Positions 16,589 through 23,518 of a DNA stretch of 36,640 bases are shown in pieces. Positions within the stretch are counted from its first letter, which is position 1; the number at the start of each line of letters is the position of its first letter. The stretch is from contig DAHUXV010000054.1 of assembly GCA_027306985.1 (NCBI GenBank), forward strand, positions 1 through 36,640. Reading direction: 5' to 3'. This stretch comes from Gammaproteobacteria bacterium (GTDB lineage Bacteria; Pseudomonadota; Gammaproteobacteria; Steroidobacterales; Steroidobacteraceae). A program made the translations under genes and the position numbers. Below the pieces are notes generated by a model, which saw only the letters and a list, made by a program, of their open reading frames with translations, ran no database searches and was not told the origin of the DNA.

Positions 16589-17587
16589 TCACAAGGACGG
16601 CACCGGGACGAAGGAAGCGCCGGCGCCCCGAGCCAGCCGGTTTCGCAGCGGCAGCAGGAAGGCGCTCGCGCTGATATCGAAAAGATCGCCGGGCTCGCAG
16701 CGCACGTCGTCGGCGAAGGAGAGCGTCGCCGTGCCGAAGAAGTGCACGTGCACGTCGCCCGGCCGCCGGAAGTTGCCGTACTTGAAGTGGTGGTGCTCCA
16801 GATTGGCGATCGTATGCGACATGTTGGCCTCGCCGGTGAGGAACGGCTTCTCCCAGACCAGGCGCTCGCCGCGATAGACGCGGCTCGTGCCGCGCACGTC
16901 GGCGGGCAGCGATCCCAGCCGCAACTCCGGGCCGAGCGCGGCCTGGCGCAGCTTCGAGTGCGCCAGCCAGAGATAGTTGTGCCGCTCGGTCACGTGGTCG
17001 GAGAACTCGTTGGCGAGGCAGAAGCCGAGCCGCACCGGCAGTCCCTGCGGGTCGATGAGGTAGATGCCGGCGATCTCGGGCTCCTCGCCGCCATCGAGGG
17101 CGAAGGCGGGCATCTCGAGCGGTGCGCCGGTCGGCACGATGCTCGAGCCGTCTCCCTTGTAGAACCATTCCGGCTGCACGCCGGCCGTTCCGGCGGGCGG
17201 CCTGCCGCCCTTGAGGCCCTCGAGGAAGATCCGCATGGAATCGGTCTCGGCCCCGCCGGCGGCGGCGAGCGCATGCATCCGGTCGCGGCTCTCCGCCGAG
17301 CCGAGGTGCGTCAGGCCCGTGCCGGTCAGATAAAGATGCGCCGTGTCCGGATGATCGATGGGCGCCAACAGCCGCACGTCCGGGCTCGCGCCGCTGATGT
17401 CGACCGTCTCCGCCGTCATGCGCCGGCGGGCCGCCTGCTCGAGCGACACTCCCTCGGCCAGCGCCTTCCCCGCGAGCTCGTACGTCGAGGTGACGCCCTC
17501 CAGCCCGATCGCGCGTCCGTCCTCATCCAGCGCGGCCACGCGCCGCGTGCGGCCGGCAAGCTCCACCTGCAAGAGTCGCAAAGACAT
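16589..17587 (-). CDS. FAH-superfamily sugar-acid enzyme (GguC/AraD1-like)
   Basis: A 332-residue protein of the fumarylacetoacetate hydrolase superfamily, subgroup called GguC or AraD1-like in annotations. Segments typical of it are WFYKGDGSSIVPTGAPL, DGGEEPEIAGIYLI with the metal-binding acids, GFCLANEFSDHVTERHNYL, LAHSKLRQ, VRGTSRVYRGERLVWEKPFLTGEANMSH and FGTATLSFADD. Relatives are near sugar transport and sugar-acid genes and are thought to act on 2-keto-3-deoxy acids from L-arabinose, L-rhamnose or L-fucose; the substrate here is not proven. The ATG at 17587, after the GGGGGTGGTGG purine-rich stretch, is chosen over a GTG at 17599. It is divergent from the FucP-type permease (161 bases between), which is consistent with a fucose or arabinose route. 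Confidence 0.78.
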   Translation of the reverse strand: MSLRLLQVELAGRTRRVAALDEDGRAIGLEGVTSTYELAGKALAEGVSLEQAARRRMTAETVDISGASPDVRLLAPIDHPDTAHLYLTGTGLTHLGSAESRDRMHALAAAGGAETDSMRIFLEGLKGGRPPAGTAGVQPEWFYKGDGSSIVPTGAPLEMPAFALDGGEEPEIAGIYLIDPQGLPVRLGFCLANEFSDHVTERHNYLWLAHSKLRQAALGPELRLGSLPADVRGTSRVYRGERLVWEKPFLTGEANMSHTIANLEHHHFKYGNFRRPGDVHVHFFGTATLSFADDVRCEPGDLFDISASAFLLPLRNRLARGAGASFVPVPSL

Positions 17588-17632
17588 GGAAACCACCACC
17601 CCCGGGTCAAAGGGACCACCGGCCGGGGATGA

Positions 17633-17657
17633 TAGACCAGGACGGCATTCTTGTCTG
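17633..17657. promoter_or_regulatory. Imperfect inverted repeat between FAH and permease genes
   Basis: TAGACCAGGA (17633-17642) and TTCTTGTCTG (17648-17657) match as inverted repeats at 7 of 10 positions with a 5-base spacer. It lies midway between the two divergent starts, a reasonable place for an operator of the nearby GntR regulator. It does not fit the FadR-type TNGTNNNACNA consensus exactly, so this is a weak call. Confidence 0.3.
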
Positions 17658-17748
17658 AGTAAATGGCTCGCGCCGCTTGACAGCCGCCGACCGCGCCCAC
17701 GACTATGGCCGCAAGTCCCGTGTGACTCAATCTCCAGGAAACCCCACC

Positions 17749-19059
17749 ATGGCAGTGCAGTTCGACGGCGATTCCGGCCTCGCGCGGGATCGCGCGGCTC
17801 CGCGGCAGAGCTACACCGCGGCGCTCGTGGTGCTCGCGGTCGTGTTCTTCATGTGGGGATTCGCGACCGTCCTCAACGACATCCTGGTGCCGCACCTGAA
17901 ATCGGCATTTCAGCTCGACTACGGGCAGTCGCTCCTGATCCAGCTCGCCTTCTACCTCGGCTACCTGGTGATGGCCATTCCGGCCGCCAAGGTCCTGGAG
18001 CGCACGGGATACAAGCTGGCCGTGGTGTTGGGGCTGATCGGGATGGCGGTGAGCGCGGTCGCCTTCGTCCCGGCCGCCATGCTGGTCTCGTACGGCGTGT
18101 TCCTCGTGGCGCTGTTCCTCCTCGCCTCGTCCATCACGCTGCTGCAGGTCGCGGCCAATCCGTACGTGGCGGTGATCGGCAGTCCGGAGACGGCCTCGAG
18201 CCGGTTGAACCTCGTGCAGGCGTTCAACTCCTTCGGCACGATGCTGGCGCCGATCTTCGGCGGTCTGCTCATCATCGGCCGCAGCGTCACGGGGACCCGC
18301 CATGGCGCGGTCGTCCTCTCCGCCGGGGAGCGCGCGGCGGACGTGCGCACCGTCGAGCTGCCGTACGTCATCATCGCGGCGGTGCTGCTCGCGCTCGCGG
18401 CTCTCGTCTGGCGCGTGCGGCTGCCGGACCTGGGCAAGGAGACGCGGCGCGCGGCGCGCGCCGAGCGCTCGAAGCACAGCCTCTGGCGGCACCGGAATCT
18501 GGTCTTCGGCGTTCCGGCGATCGTGCTCTACATGATCTGCGAGATCGGCATCGGCTCGACGCTCGTCAACTTCATGTCGATGCGCTCGATCGGGGGCATG
18601 ACTCACGAGCGGGCCTCGGAATACCTGACGCTCTACTGGGGCGGCGCCATGGCAGGGCGGTTCGTCGGCGCGTGGCTCCTGCGCTGGATGACGCCGGAGC
18701 GGCTGCTCGGCGCCGCCAGCATCGGCGCGCTGACGCTGGTCGGAATCGCCATCGGCTCGAGCGGCCAACTCGCGATGTGGTGTCTGATCGCGGTGGGGCT
18801 GTGCCACTCCATCATGTTTCCCACCATCTTCACCCTCGGCATCCGGGGCCTGGGCCCCCTCACGGAGGAGGGCTCGGGCCTGCTCATCATGGCGATCGCC
18901 GGCGGGGCGCTCGCGGACCTGCAGGGGGTGCTGGCCGATCACGTCGGCCTGCAGCTGTCCTACCTGATGCCCTGGGCCAGCTATCTCTTCATTCTCTTCT
19001 ACGCGCTCTGGGGCTGCCGCCCGACCGGCGCTCTCCGCGACGAGCAGCTCGTGAGCTGA
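17749..19059 (+). CDS. FucP/GluP-type MFS sugar permease
   Basis: A 436-residue MFS transporter of the fucose/glucose-galactose:H+ symporter (FHS) family. Family text includes VLAVVFFMWGFATVLNDILVPHLKSAFQLDY, LAFYLGYLVMAIPAAKVLERTGYK, ITLLQVAANPYVAVIG, SRLNLVQAFNSFGTMLAPIFGG and the second-half LYWGGAMAGRFVGAWL. About 12 hydrophobic spans are visible with a basic central loop. Substrates of this family are fucose, glucose, galactose or N-acetylglucosamine; the FAH enzyme and fucosidase remnant nearby suggest fucose or a related plant sugar, as inference. The ATG at 17749 has AGGAA upstream; the extra upstream codons have no family homology. The last 71 bases overlap the convergent GntR gene. 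Confidence 0.88.
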   Translation: MAVQFDGDSGLARDRAAPRQSYTAALVVLAVVFFMWGFATVLNDILVPHLKSAFQLDYGQSLLIQLAFYLGYLVMAIPAAKVLERTGYKLAVVLGLIGMAVSAVAFVPAAMLVSYGVFLVALFLLASSITLLQVAANPYVAVIGSPETASSRLNLVQAFNSFGTMLAPIFGGLLIIGRSVTGTRHGAVVLSAGERAADVRTVELPYVIIAAVLLALAALVWRVRLPDLGKETRRAARAERSKHSLWRHRNLVFGVPAIVLYMICEIGIGSTLVNFMSMRSIGGMTHERASEYLTLYWGGAMAGRFVGAWLLRWMTPERLLGAASIGALTLVGIAIGSSGQLAMWCLIAVGLCHSIMFPTIFTLGIRGLGPLTEEGSGLLIMAIAGGALADLQGVLADHVGLQLSYLMPWASYLFILFYALWGCRPTGALRDEQLVS

Positions 19060-19792
19060 CCGGGCCTTCCCCGGTCGTGTCCAGCAGGGCGAGGTGCACC
19101 AACTCCGCCATCGCCTCGCGCGCCGCATTCACATCGCGTGAGGCCACCGCCTCGTACACCCGCTCGTGATCCGGCAGCGGATCGCGCGGCAGCGGCCGCT
19201 TGCGCTGCTTGAAGATCGTCGTCCAGGTGACGGCCGCGGCGACACCGCTCGTCAGCGATGCGAGAAAGGGGTTTCCCGAAGCCTGCAGCAGCGCGGTGTG
19301 AAAGGCGCAATCCGCCTGCTGACCCGCCGCGACCGCGAGCGAGCTCACCGCCATGGCGTCGAGCGCCTGGCGCATGACCCGCAGGTGCTCGGCGGTGCGC
19401 CGCTGCGCCGCCAGCGCGGCGGCCGCCGGCTCGACCACGGTGCGCAGCTCGAACAGGCCGCTCAGGAGCCGCTCATCGGGCGTGCCGCTGAAGATCCACG
19501 AGATCACGTCCGGATCGAGGAGGTGCCACTGCCGCGGCTCGCTCACCCGGGTGCCGAGCTTGGGCCGCGATTCGATGAGGCCCTTGGCCGCGAGAATGCG
19601 CACGGCCTCGCGATACGCGGTGCGCGAGACCTTCAGGCGCTCGCTCGCCTCGATCTCCCCGTTCAGCACCCGTCCCGGCGCAAGGCGCCCGGAGACGATG
19701 CGCACGCCGATGTCACGGGCAATGGTGCCGTGCAGCCGCAGCGCCTTGCCGCGCTCGGAATGGTTGGGGGATACCAGGACCCTCGGTCGCAT
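18989..19792 (-). CDS. GntR-family regulator, FadR subfamily
   Basis: A 267-residue regulator. The winged helix is at residues ~20-85 (LHGTIARDIGVRIVSGRLAPGRVL, then LKVSRTAYREAVRILAAKGLIESRPKLGTRV). The all-helical FCD effector domain runs from about 108 to 235, with metal-ligand candidates in DCAFHTALLQASGNPFL and DHERVYEAVASRD. The sequence is like regulators of uronate, galactonate and other sugar-acid genes. It sits next to the permease and FAH genes, which suggests that it represses them in the absence of a sugar acid. The C-terminal ~25 residues (Arg/Ser/Gly-rich) are encoded in the overlap with the permease 3' end and lie beyond the FCD domain, so this tail is probably a read-through extension. 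Confidence 0.87.
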   Translation of the reverse strand: MRPRVLVSPNHSERGKALRLHGTIARDIGVRIVSGRLAPGRVLNGEIEASERLKVSRTAYREAVRILAAKGLIESRPKLGTRVSEPRQWHLLDPDVISWIFSGTPDERLLSGLFELRTVVEPAAAALAAQRRTAEHLRVMRQALDAMAVSSLAVAAGQQADCAFHTALLQASGNPFLASLTSGVAAAVTWTTIFKQRKRPLPRDPLPDHERVYEAVASRDVNAAREAMAELVHLALLDTTGEGPVSSRAARRGERRSGGSPRARRRE

Positions 19793-19840
19793 CGACGGCG
19801 TACTCCCGGCCCGATTGACTGGAGCCCGAGTATAGTCCCT

Positions 19841-20329
19841 TCACTCGTGGTGGTGATGCCCGTGCGGTCCGTGAACGTGGCCGTGCGAGAGCTCCTCCTC
19901 GGTCGCCTGGCGCACGTCCTCGATCTGGATGTCGAAATTGAGGTGTTTGCCGGCGAGGGGATGATTGCCATCGATCGTCACCATGTCTCCCGCCACCCGA
20001 GTGACGGTCACCGTGCGCGGACCCTCTTCGGTCTCGGCGTGAAGATGCATGCCTTCACGCACGTCATTGATGCCCTGGAGCGCGCGGCGGGGCACGCTCT
20101 GGACCAGGCTCTTGTCGTATTCGCCGTAGCCTTCCGCGGGGGACACGCGCACGCTGACCTTGTCGCCGGTATTGCGGCCCGTCAGCTCCTTCTCCAGCCC
20201 GGCGACGATGTTGCCGTGACCGTGAAGGTAGGCGAGCGGCTCGCCGGAGGCGGAGCTGTCGATCACTTCGCCCGCGTCGTCCTTGAGGGTGTAGTGGAGC
20301 GTAACGACGCTGTCGCGAATGATGCTCAT
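19841..20329 (-). CDS. slyD: FKBP-type peptidyl-prolyl isomerase SlyD
   Basis: A 162-residue SlyD. It starts with IRDSVVTLHYTLKDDAGEVIDSS, has the FKBP segment PLAYLHGHGNIVAGLEKELTG, the inserted-in-flap chaperone domain (about residues 68-125, VRVSPAEGYGEYDKSLVQ to NHPLAGKHLNFDIQI) and a short His-rich tail HGHVHGPHGHHHHE that can bind nickel. SlyD is a cytosolic folding helper and a nickel donor for hydrogenase maturation in E. coli. The His tail is shorter than in E. coli and lacks the Cys residues. A TTCGAC-N16-TATAGA promoter is seen upstream. It is probably monocistronic. Confidence 0.93.
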   Translation of the reverse strand: MSIIRDSVVTLHYTLKDDAGEVIDSSASGEPLAYLHGHGNIVAGLEKELTGRNTGDKVSVRVSPAEGYGEYDKSLVQSVPRRALQGINDVREGMHLHAETEEGPRTVTVTRVAGDMVTIDGNHPLAGKHLNFDIQIEDVRQATEEELSHGHVHGPHGHHHHE

Positions 20330-20360
20330 CGGGGGCTCCGGAATATCGGGAACCTCGCAG

Positions 20361-20388
20361 TCTATACCAGCGGGCCAGGGTGGTCGAA
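20361..20388 (-). promoter_or_regulatory. Candidate sigma-70 promoter of slyD
   Basis: On the minus strand TTCGAC (20388-20383) and TATAGA (20366-20361) are 16 bases apart, with the -10 about 32 bases before the slyD ATG. Confidence 0.45.
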
Positions 20389-20500
20389 TGGTCAGTCGGG
20401 GGGGCCGCGGGCTCGCGGTCGTGAAAATACAGTGTGACGAGGACGTGAGCGTCGGCGGAGCCCGCGTTGAGCAGACATGCGCTCTCGTGGCTCAGCATCG

Positions 20501-20514
20501 CGGGCTGAAGCCCG
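20501..20514. repeat. Small hairpin related to the dispersed palindrome
   Basis: CGGGC-TGAA-GCCCG followed by TGGCTCCA resembles the core of the elements at 11566, 21346 and 22708 but has a shorter stem. It lies in the gene-free stretch upstream of slyD. Confidence 0.35.
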
Positions 20515-20568
20515 TGGCTCCACCGCGCAATGTATCCTTCGGCGATGGCCCACCGCCGCCGGCCGATG

Positions 20569-20940
20569 TCAGTCTGCGCCTGCCCGGTCATCTGCCTCGG
20601 CCGCCGCATGAGACGTGCCGCGGATCAACGTTCCGGCGATCATGAAGAAAAAGAGCAGGCCCGAGAAGAGGATCGGATGGAGGTTGTCCACGTTCTGCCG
20701 CGGCGGATCGATGTGCAGGAAACAGCGGAAGTGAACGATGACCGGCACGAGCGCGCAGGTCCCGATCGCCAGATACAGCCCGTGCTGATCATCCGGCGCA
20801 GCGCCGACAGGGGAGAAGACGGTCATCATGGCGTTGTTGACCCAGACGTCGGTCGGGCCGAGCTGCGACGCGATGGCGAACGCCGCGCTCTCGACCGCAT
20901 CGGCATCGGACAGGTCGAGGGGAATCGCCAGGGCGCGCCG
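20569..20940 (-). pseudogene. Relic: SDR fragment fused to a membrane-protein fragment
   Basis: In one minus-strand frame, 20940-20806 encodes an internal piece of a short-chain dehydrogenase: RALAIPLDLSDADAVESAA, then LGPTDVWVNNAMMTVFSPV, where DVxVNNA is the SDR strand-4 motif. The same frame then changes character to two hydrophobic spans (about GLYLAIGTCALVPVIVHF and HPILFSGLLFFFMIAGTLI, joined by a polar loop) and stops at 20569. Neither the Rossmann GxxxGxG motif before nor the YxxxK motif after is present. It looks like the join of two unrelated gene remnants. A start codon with a ribosome site was not found. It could still be read as a small membrane protein, but I doubt it. Confidence 0.4.
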
Positions 20941-21345
20941 ATCCGGGAGGCAGCGCGAGAGGCTGCCGTCCGCCGGCGGGCATGGCGCTGGCGCCCGCCG
21001 TCCGCGCCCGTGTTGGCGCCTTGGCACGCGCGTGGGAGCTCCAGGCAGACCCTGACCGGCGATCTGACTGAGCTGCGGCACCGCAGCGGCGAGCGGTCGC
21101 TGGCGGCGGTGGCGTTCCCCACCAGATTCGCGCCGGCGGGAGCGCGAGGGGCTCGAGGGCCTCGAGTCCTGCGCGCAGGCGAGTGGCGCCCCGATCCTCG
21201 AGCGCATCCTCCGGTGGAGCCTCCTCGACCCGCAGCTCCTGCGCACGCCCCTGCGCGGCGGCCATCGCTACATCGCCGGCGGCCGATCGGGCACGGGACA
21301 CGGGAGGCGGCGGCAGTTGAGCAACGCCGGGCTTTTTTTCGCTCA
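20941..21345. other. Stretch without a recognisable gene
   Basis: About 400 bases between the SDR relic and the palindromic element. Open frames exist on both strands but their translations are compositionally biased and match no family I know. A plus-strand frame near 21140-21300 (ILERILRWSLLDPQLL...) is the least random text. A GCCGGGC followed by seven T (21326-21339) looks like half of an intrinsic terminator without its partner arm. The stretch is probably decayed DNA. Confidence 0.4.
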
Positions 21346-21385
21346 AAGCGCGCCGCGCCGGGCAGCACGCCCGGCTCCAGCGCTT
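21346..21385. repeat. Palindromic dispersed element, copy B, upstream of the PerM-type gene
   Basis: AAGCGC (21346-21351), GCCGGGC (21357-21363), loop AGCAC, GCCCGGC (21369-21375), TCCA, GCGCTT (21380-21385) form a perfect 7-bp inner stem plus a 6-bp outer stem. It shares the CCGGGC/GCCCGG core and TCCAGCGCT flank with copy A. A TAGAAT hexamer (21385-21390) directly after it may be the -10 of the next gene. Confidence 0.6.
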
Positions 21386-21418
21386 AGAATATGCGCCGCC
21401 CCGGCCCGGAGTTTCGCT

Positions 21419-22483
21419 GTGCCGCGAGAGAATGCCACGACCGCCCAGAAGATCGCGCTTTACGTGCTCATCGGCGCGCTGGTGCTCGGCGGCGCGTGGA
21501 TGCTGCGGCACTTCATCCCGGCGCTCTGCTGGGCGGTGGTGCTGGCGATCGCGACCTCGTCGGTCTATGACCGCTGGCTGACGAAGTTCCACGGCAGGCG
21601 GCGCGATGCCTGGGCCGCGCTCACCTTCACCGCCATCGTGGGAGCGGTGCTGGTGGTGCCCCTCGTCTATGGAGGGGTGGTCGCCGGGCGAGAGGCCATC
21701 TCCCTCGCGCGGGAGCTGGCCGCTTCCGCCGGGCACGGACCGCCGCCGCTGCCGTCATGGATGGCGCAGATTCCGTGGCTCAGCCGCTGGGTCCGCGACT
21801 TCTGGGTGCAGTATCTGGGACCGGGCAGCGGCGCCGGCGGGCACATTCACGCGAATCCCGCGGTCATCGAGTGGACACGCGTCGTCGGAGTGGAGGTGGC
21901 GCGGCGCATCGTCACGCTGGCCTTCACTCTGCTGGCGCTCTTCTTCGTCTATCTCAACCGCGACCGCCTCAGTGTGCAGGTGCCGGGCGTGTTCCGGCGC
22001 CTCTTCGGCTCGTCGGTGGACCGGTTGCTGCGGCGCGTGGTGACCGCGATCCGTGCGGCTGTCGAGGGCATCGTGTTCGTCGCCGTCGGCGAGGGTGCCG
22101 TCATGTGCGGCGTCTACGTGCTCGCCCATGCGCCGCATCCCATCCTGACAGGCGTGGTCACCGGCGTGTTCGCAACCATCCCCTTCGCCGCGCCTCTGGT
22201 CTTCGGGACGGTCGCGGTCGTGTTGCTGCTGCGCGGGTCGATTGCGGCGGCAATCCTCGTCGGCGCGGCGGGCAGCGTGGTGATCTTCATCGCCGATCAC
22301 TTCGTGCGTCCCGTCATCATCGGGGAGGGCGCAAAGCTGCCGTTTCTCTGGTCGCTGCTCGGTATCCTGGGCGGCGTCGAGTCCTTCGGGCTGGTCGGCA
22401 TCTTCATCGGACCGGCGCTGATGGCGGCGCTGGTGTCGCTTTGGCGCGGCTGGGTGGAGGAGATGCCGGCGGACGGGCCCTAG
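21419..22483 (+). CDS. AI-2E/PerM-family membrane protein
   Basis: A 354-residue multi-pass inner-membrane protein of the PerM/AI-2E transporter family. Hydrophobic spans occur near the N-terminus (IALYVLIGALVLGGAWML, FIPALCWAVVLAIATS, AALTFTAIVGAVLVVPLVYGGVV), followed by a long soluble loop (residues ~85-140), a span at FTLLALFFVYL and the conserved C-terminal half with GEGAVMCGVYVLAHAP, FATIPFAAPLVFGTVAVVLLL and DHFVRPVIIGEGAKLPFLWSLLGILGGVESFGLVGIFIGPALMA. Members export small molecules, including autoinducer-2 or Na+, but function is often unknown. I choose the GTG at 21419, with GGAG 8 bases upstream. The longer frame from 21317 would cross the palindromic element. Confidence 0.85.
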   Translation: MPRENATTAQKIALYVLIGALVLGGAWMLRHFIPALCWAVVLAIATSSVYDRWLTKFHGRRRDAWAALTFTAIVGAVLVVPLVYGGVVAGREAISLARELAASAGHGPPPLPSWMAQIPWLSRWVRDFWVQYLGPGSGAGGHIHANPAVIEWTRVVGVEVARRIVTLAFTLLALFFVYLNRDRLSVQVPGVFRRLFGSSVDRLLRRVVTAIRAAVEGIVFVAVGEGAVMCGVYVLAHAPHPILTGVVTGVFATIPFAAPLVFGTVAVVLLLRGSIAAAILVGAAGSVVIFIADHFVRPVIIGEGAKLPFLWSLLGILGGVESFGLVGIFIGPALMAALVSLWRGWVEEMPADGP

Positions 22484-22680
22484 TCTCGACGCCGCGGGCG
22501 GCCGCGCAGGAGGGCCGCCGGGTGCTCATCGGGATGGTCCGCGAGCGAGCGCACGGCGCGGGCGGCGCCGTGCCAGCTCATCGAGCGTGCGCACCGGCAG
22601 CGTCAAGGCCCCAACAGGGGGTCGCCCGTCCAGGCCGGACACATGGATGTGCCCCGCCGCCGCAGATGGCGGAGGCTCGC

Positions 22681-22742
22681 GCAAAAGCCCGGGCTCTTTG
22701 CGCAAGGAGCGCGGGCCCGGGCAGAAGCCCGGATCCGGCGCT
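22681..22742. repeat. Two adjacent palindromes including dispersed element copy C
   Basis: First, GCAAA-A-GCCCGGGC-TC-TTTGC (22681-22701) with the 10-bp palindrome AGCCCGGGCT in the middle. Then AGCGC (22708-22712), CCGGGC (22717-22722), loop AGAA, GCCCGG (22727-22732) and GCGCT (22738-22742), which has the same layout as copies A and B. They lie between the convergent PerM-type and RRM genes, right after the RRM stop at 22748, and could act as terminators. The rest of the gap 22484-22747 shows no gene. Confidence 0.55.
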
Positions 22743-22747
22743 TCGTG

Positions 22748-23017
22748 CTAGAAGCGGCGCGGCGGGCCGCCGCGCGGGCGCTCCTGCGCCTCGTTGACCC
22801 GCAGCGGCCGACCGCCCAGGTCGACGCCGTTGAGAGCCTGGATGGCGCGCGCGGCATCGGCGCTCGACATCTCCACGAACCCGAAGCCGCGCGGGCGGCC
22901 GGTGTCGCGGTCGGTGATGAGAGAGACCTTCTCCACGGTGCCATGCTTGGAGAACAGGGCACGAACCGAGTCTTCGGTCGCGGAGAACGGGAGGTTGCCA
23001 ACGTATATTCTAGTCAC
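22748..23017 (-). CDS. RRM-type RNA-binding protein
   Basis: An 89-residue single RRM protein. RNP2 is IYVGNL at residues 4-9 and RNP1 is RGFGFVEM at about 43-50, with the aromatic residues that stack on RNA. The C-terminus is a short Arg/Gly/Pro-rich tail (ERPRGGPPRRF). It resembles the small RNA-binding proteins of cyanobacteria (Rbp) and those scattered in proteobacteria, often cold-induced. The ATG at 23017 starts right at the domain. A perfect hairpin lies at 23058-23077 in the probable 5' leader, which might be a site of control. It is convergent with the PerM-type gene. Confidence 0.92.
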   Translation of the reverse strand: MTRIYVGNLPFSATEDSVRALFSKHGTVEKVSLITDRDTGRPRGFGFVEMSSADAARAIQALNGVDLGGRPLRVNEAQERPRGGPPRRF

Positions 23018-23057
23018 AGGACGTCACTCACCCTGAAACACACACTGACGGTTGCGG

Positions 23058-23077
23058 CGGCAGGTCCCCACCTGCCG
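23058..23077 (-). promoter_or_regulatory. Hairpin in the probable leader of the RRM gene
   Basis: CGGCAGGT-CCCC-ACCTGCCG is a perfect 8-bp stem with a 4-base loop (stem arms 23058-23065 and 23070-23077), 40 bases before the RRM gene start. It could be an RNA element or the terminator of the divergent or upstream DUF202 gene. The transcription start is unknown. Confidence 0.4.
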
Positions 23078-23137
23078 TGCGGCACACATTACCGGAATCG
23101 GCCCCGCCGTGCGCGGTTTTATCGTGCGGCAGCGCGG

Positions 23138-23518
23138 TCAGTTGAAGGCGAGATAGATACTGTAGCTCGCAATGAGCACGATGAGCGCGGCCGATACGAT
23201 CAACTCCGCGCGCACGCTCCCCGCGTGGTGGGTCTTCGGATCGTCGATCAGGGCCGTGATCCTGGCGAAGCGCGCGGTCGCGAGCACGATGAGCGCGATG
23301 CCGCCGCCGATGAACGCCAGTCCCTCGTAGCGCCCCAGGGATCCGGCCAGCCGCTCGAGCTGCTGCCGGTTCCCCAGGCCCGCCGTGCGCGCGAGGGTGA
23401 GCAGGAAGAGATTGAATTTCTCGATGACGAAGCCGAAGGCGATGACCGCGATGCCGGTGCGCACCCAGGCGAGAAAGGTACGCTCGTTGGCGGCGTGATC
23501 GCTGAAGCTCTGGATCAT
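23138..23518 (-). CDS. DUF202/YidH-family membrane protein
   Basis: A 126-residue inner-membrane protein of the DUF202 family. The typical N-terminus [25 protein letters not shown] is present (residues ~11-35), followed by two more hydrophobic spans ([19 protein letters not shown] and [21 protein letters not shown]), so three spans in total. Function is unknown in E. coli YidH; fungal and plant relatives belong to the VTC/SPX system. Its ATG overlaps the stop of the LysR gene (23515-23518), so the two are translationally coupled on one mRNA. Confidence 0.88.
   Translation of the reverse strand: MIQSFSDHAANERTFLAWVRTGIAVIAFGFVIEKFNLFLLTLARTAGLGNRQQLERLAGSLGRYEGLAFIGGGIALIVLATARFARITALIDDPKTHHAGSVRAELIVSAALIVLIASYSIYLAFN

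Noticed and set aside
21326-21339. GCCGGGC plus seven T as an intrinsic terminator
   Set aside because: No complementary arm directly upstream; at best half of a former terminator.
20530-21387. Plus-strand 285-codon frame in the decayed stretch
   Set aside because: Composition is that of a shadow (Arg, Ala, Pro), it crosses the palindromic element and has no ribosome site or homology.
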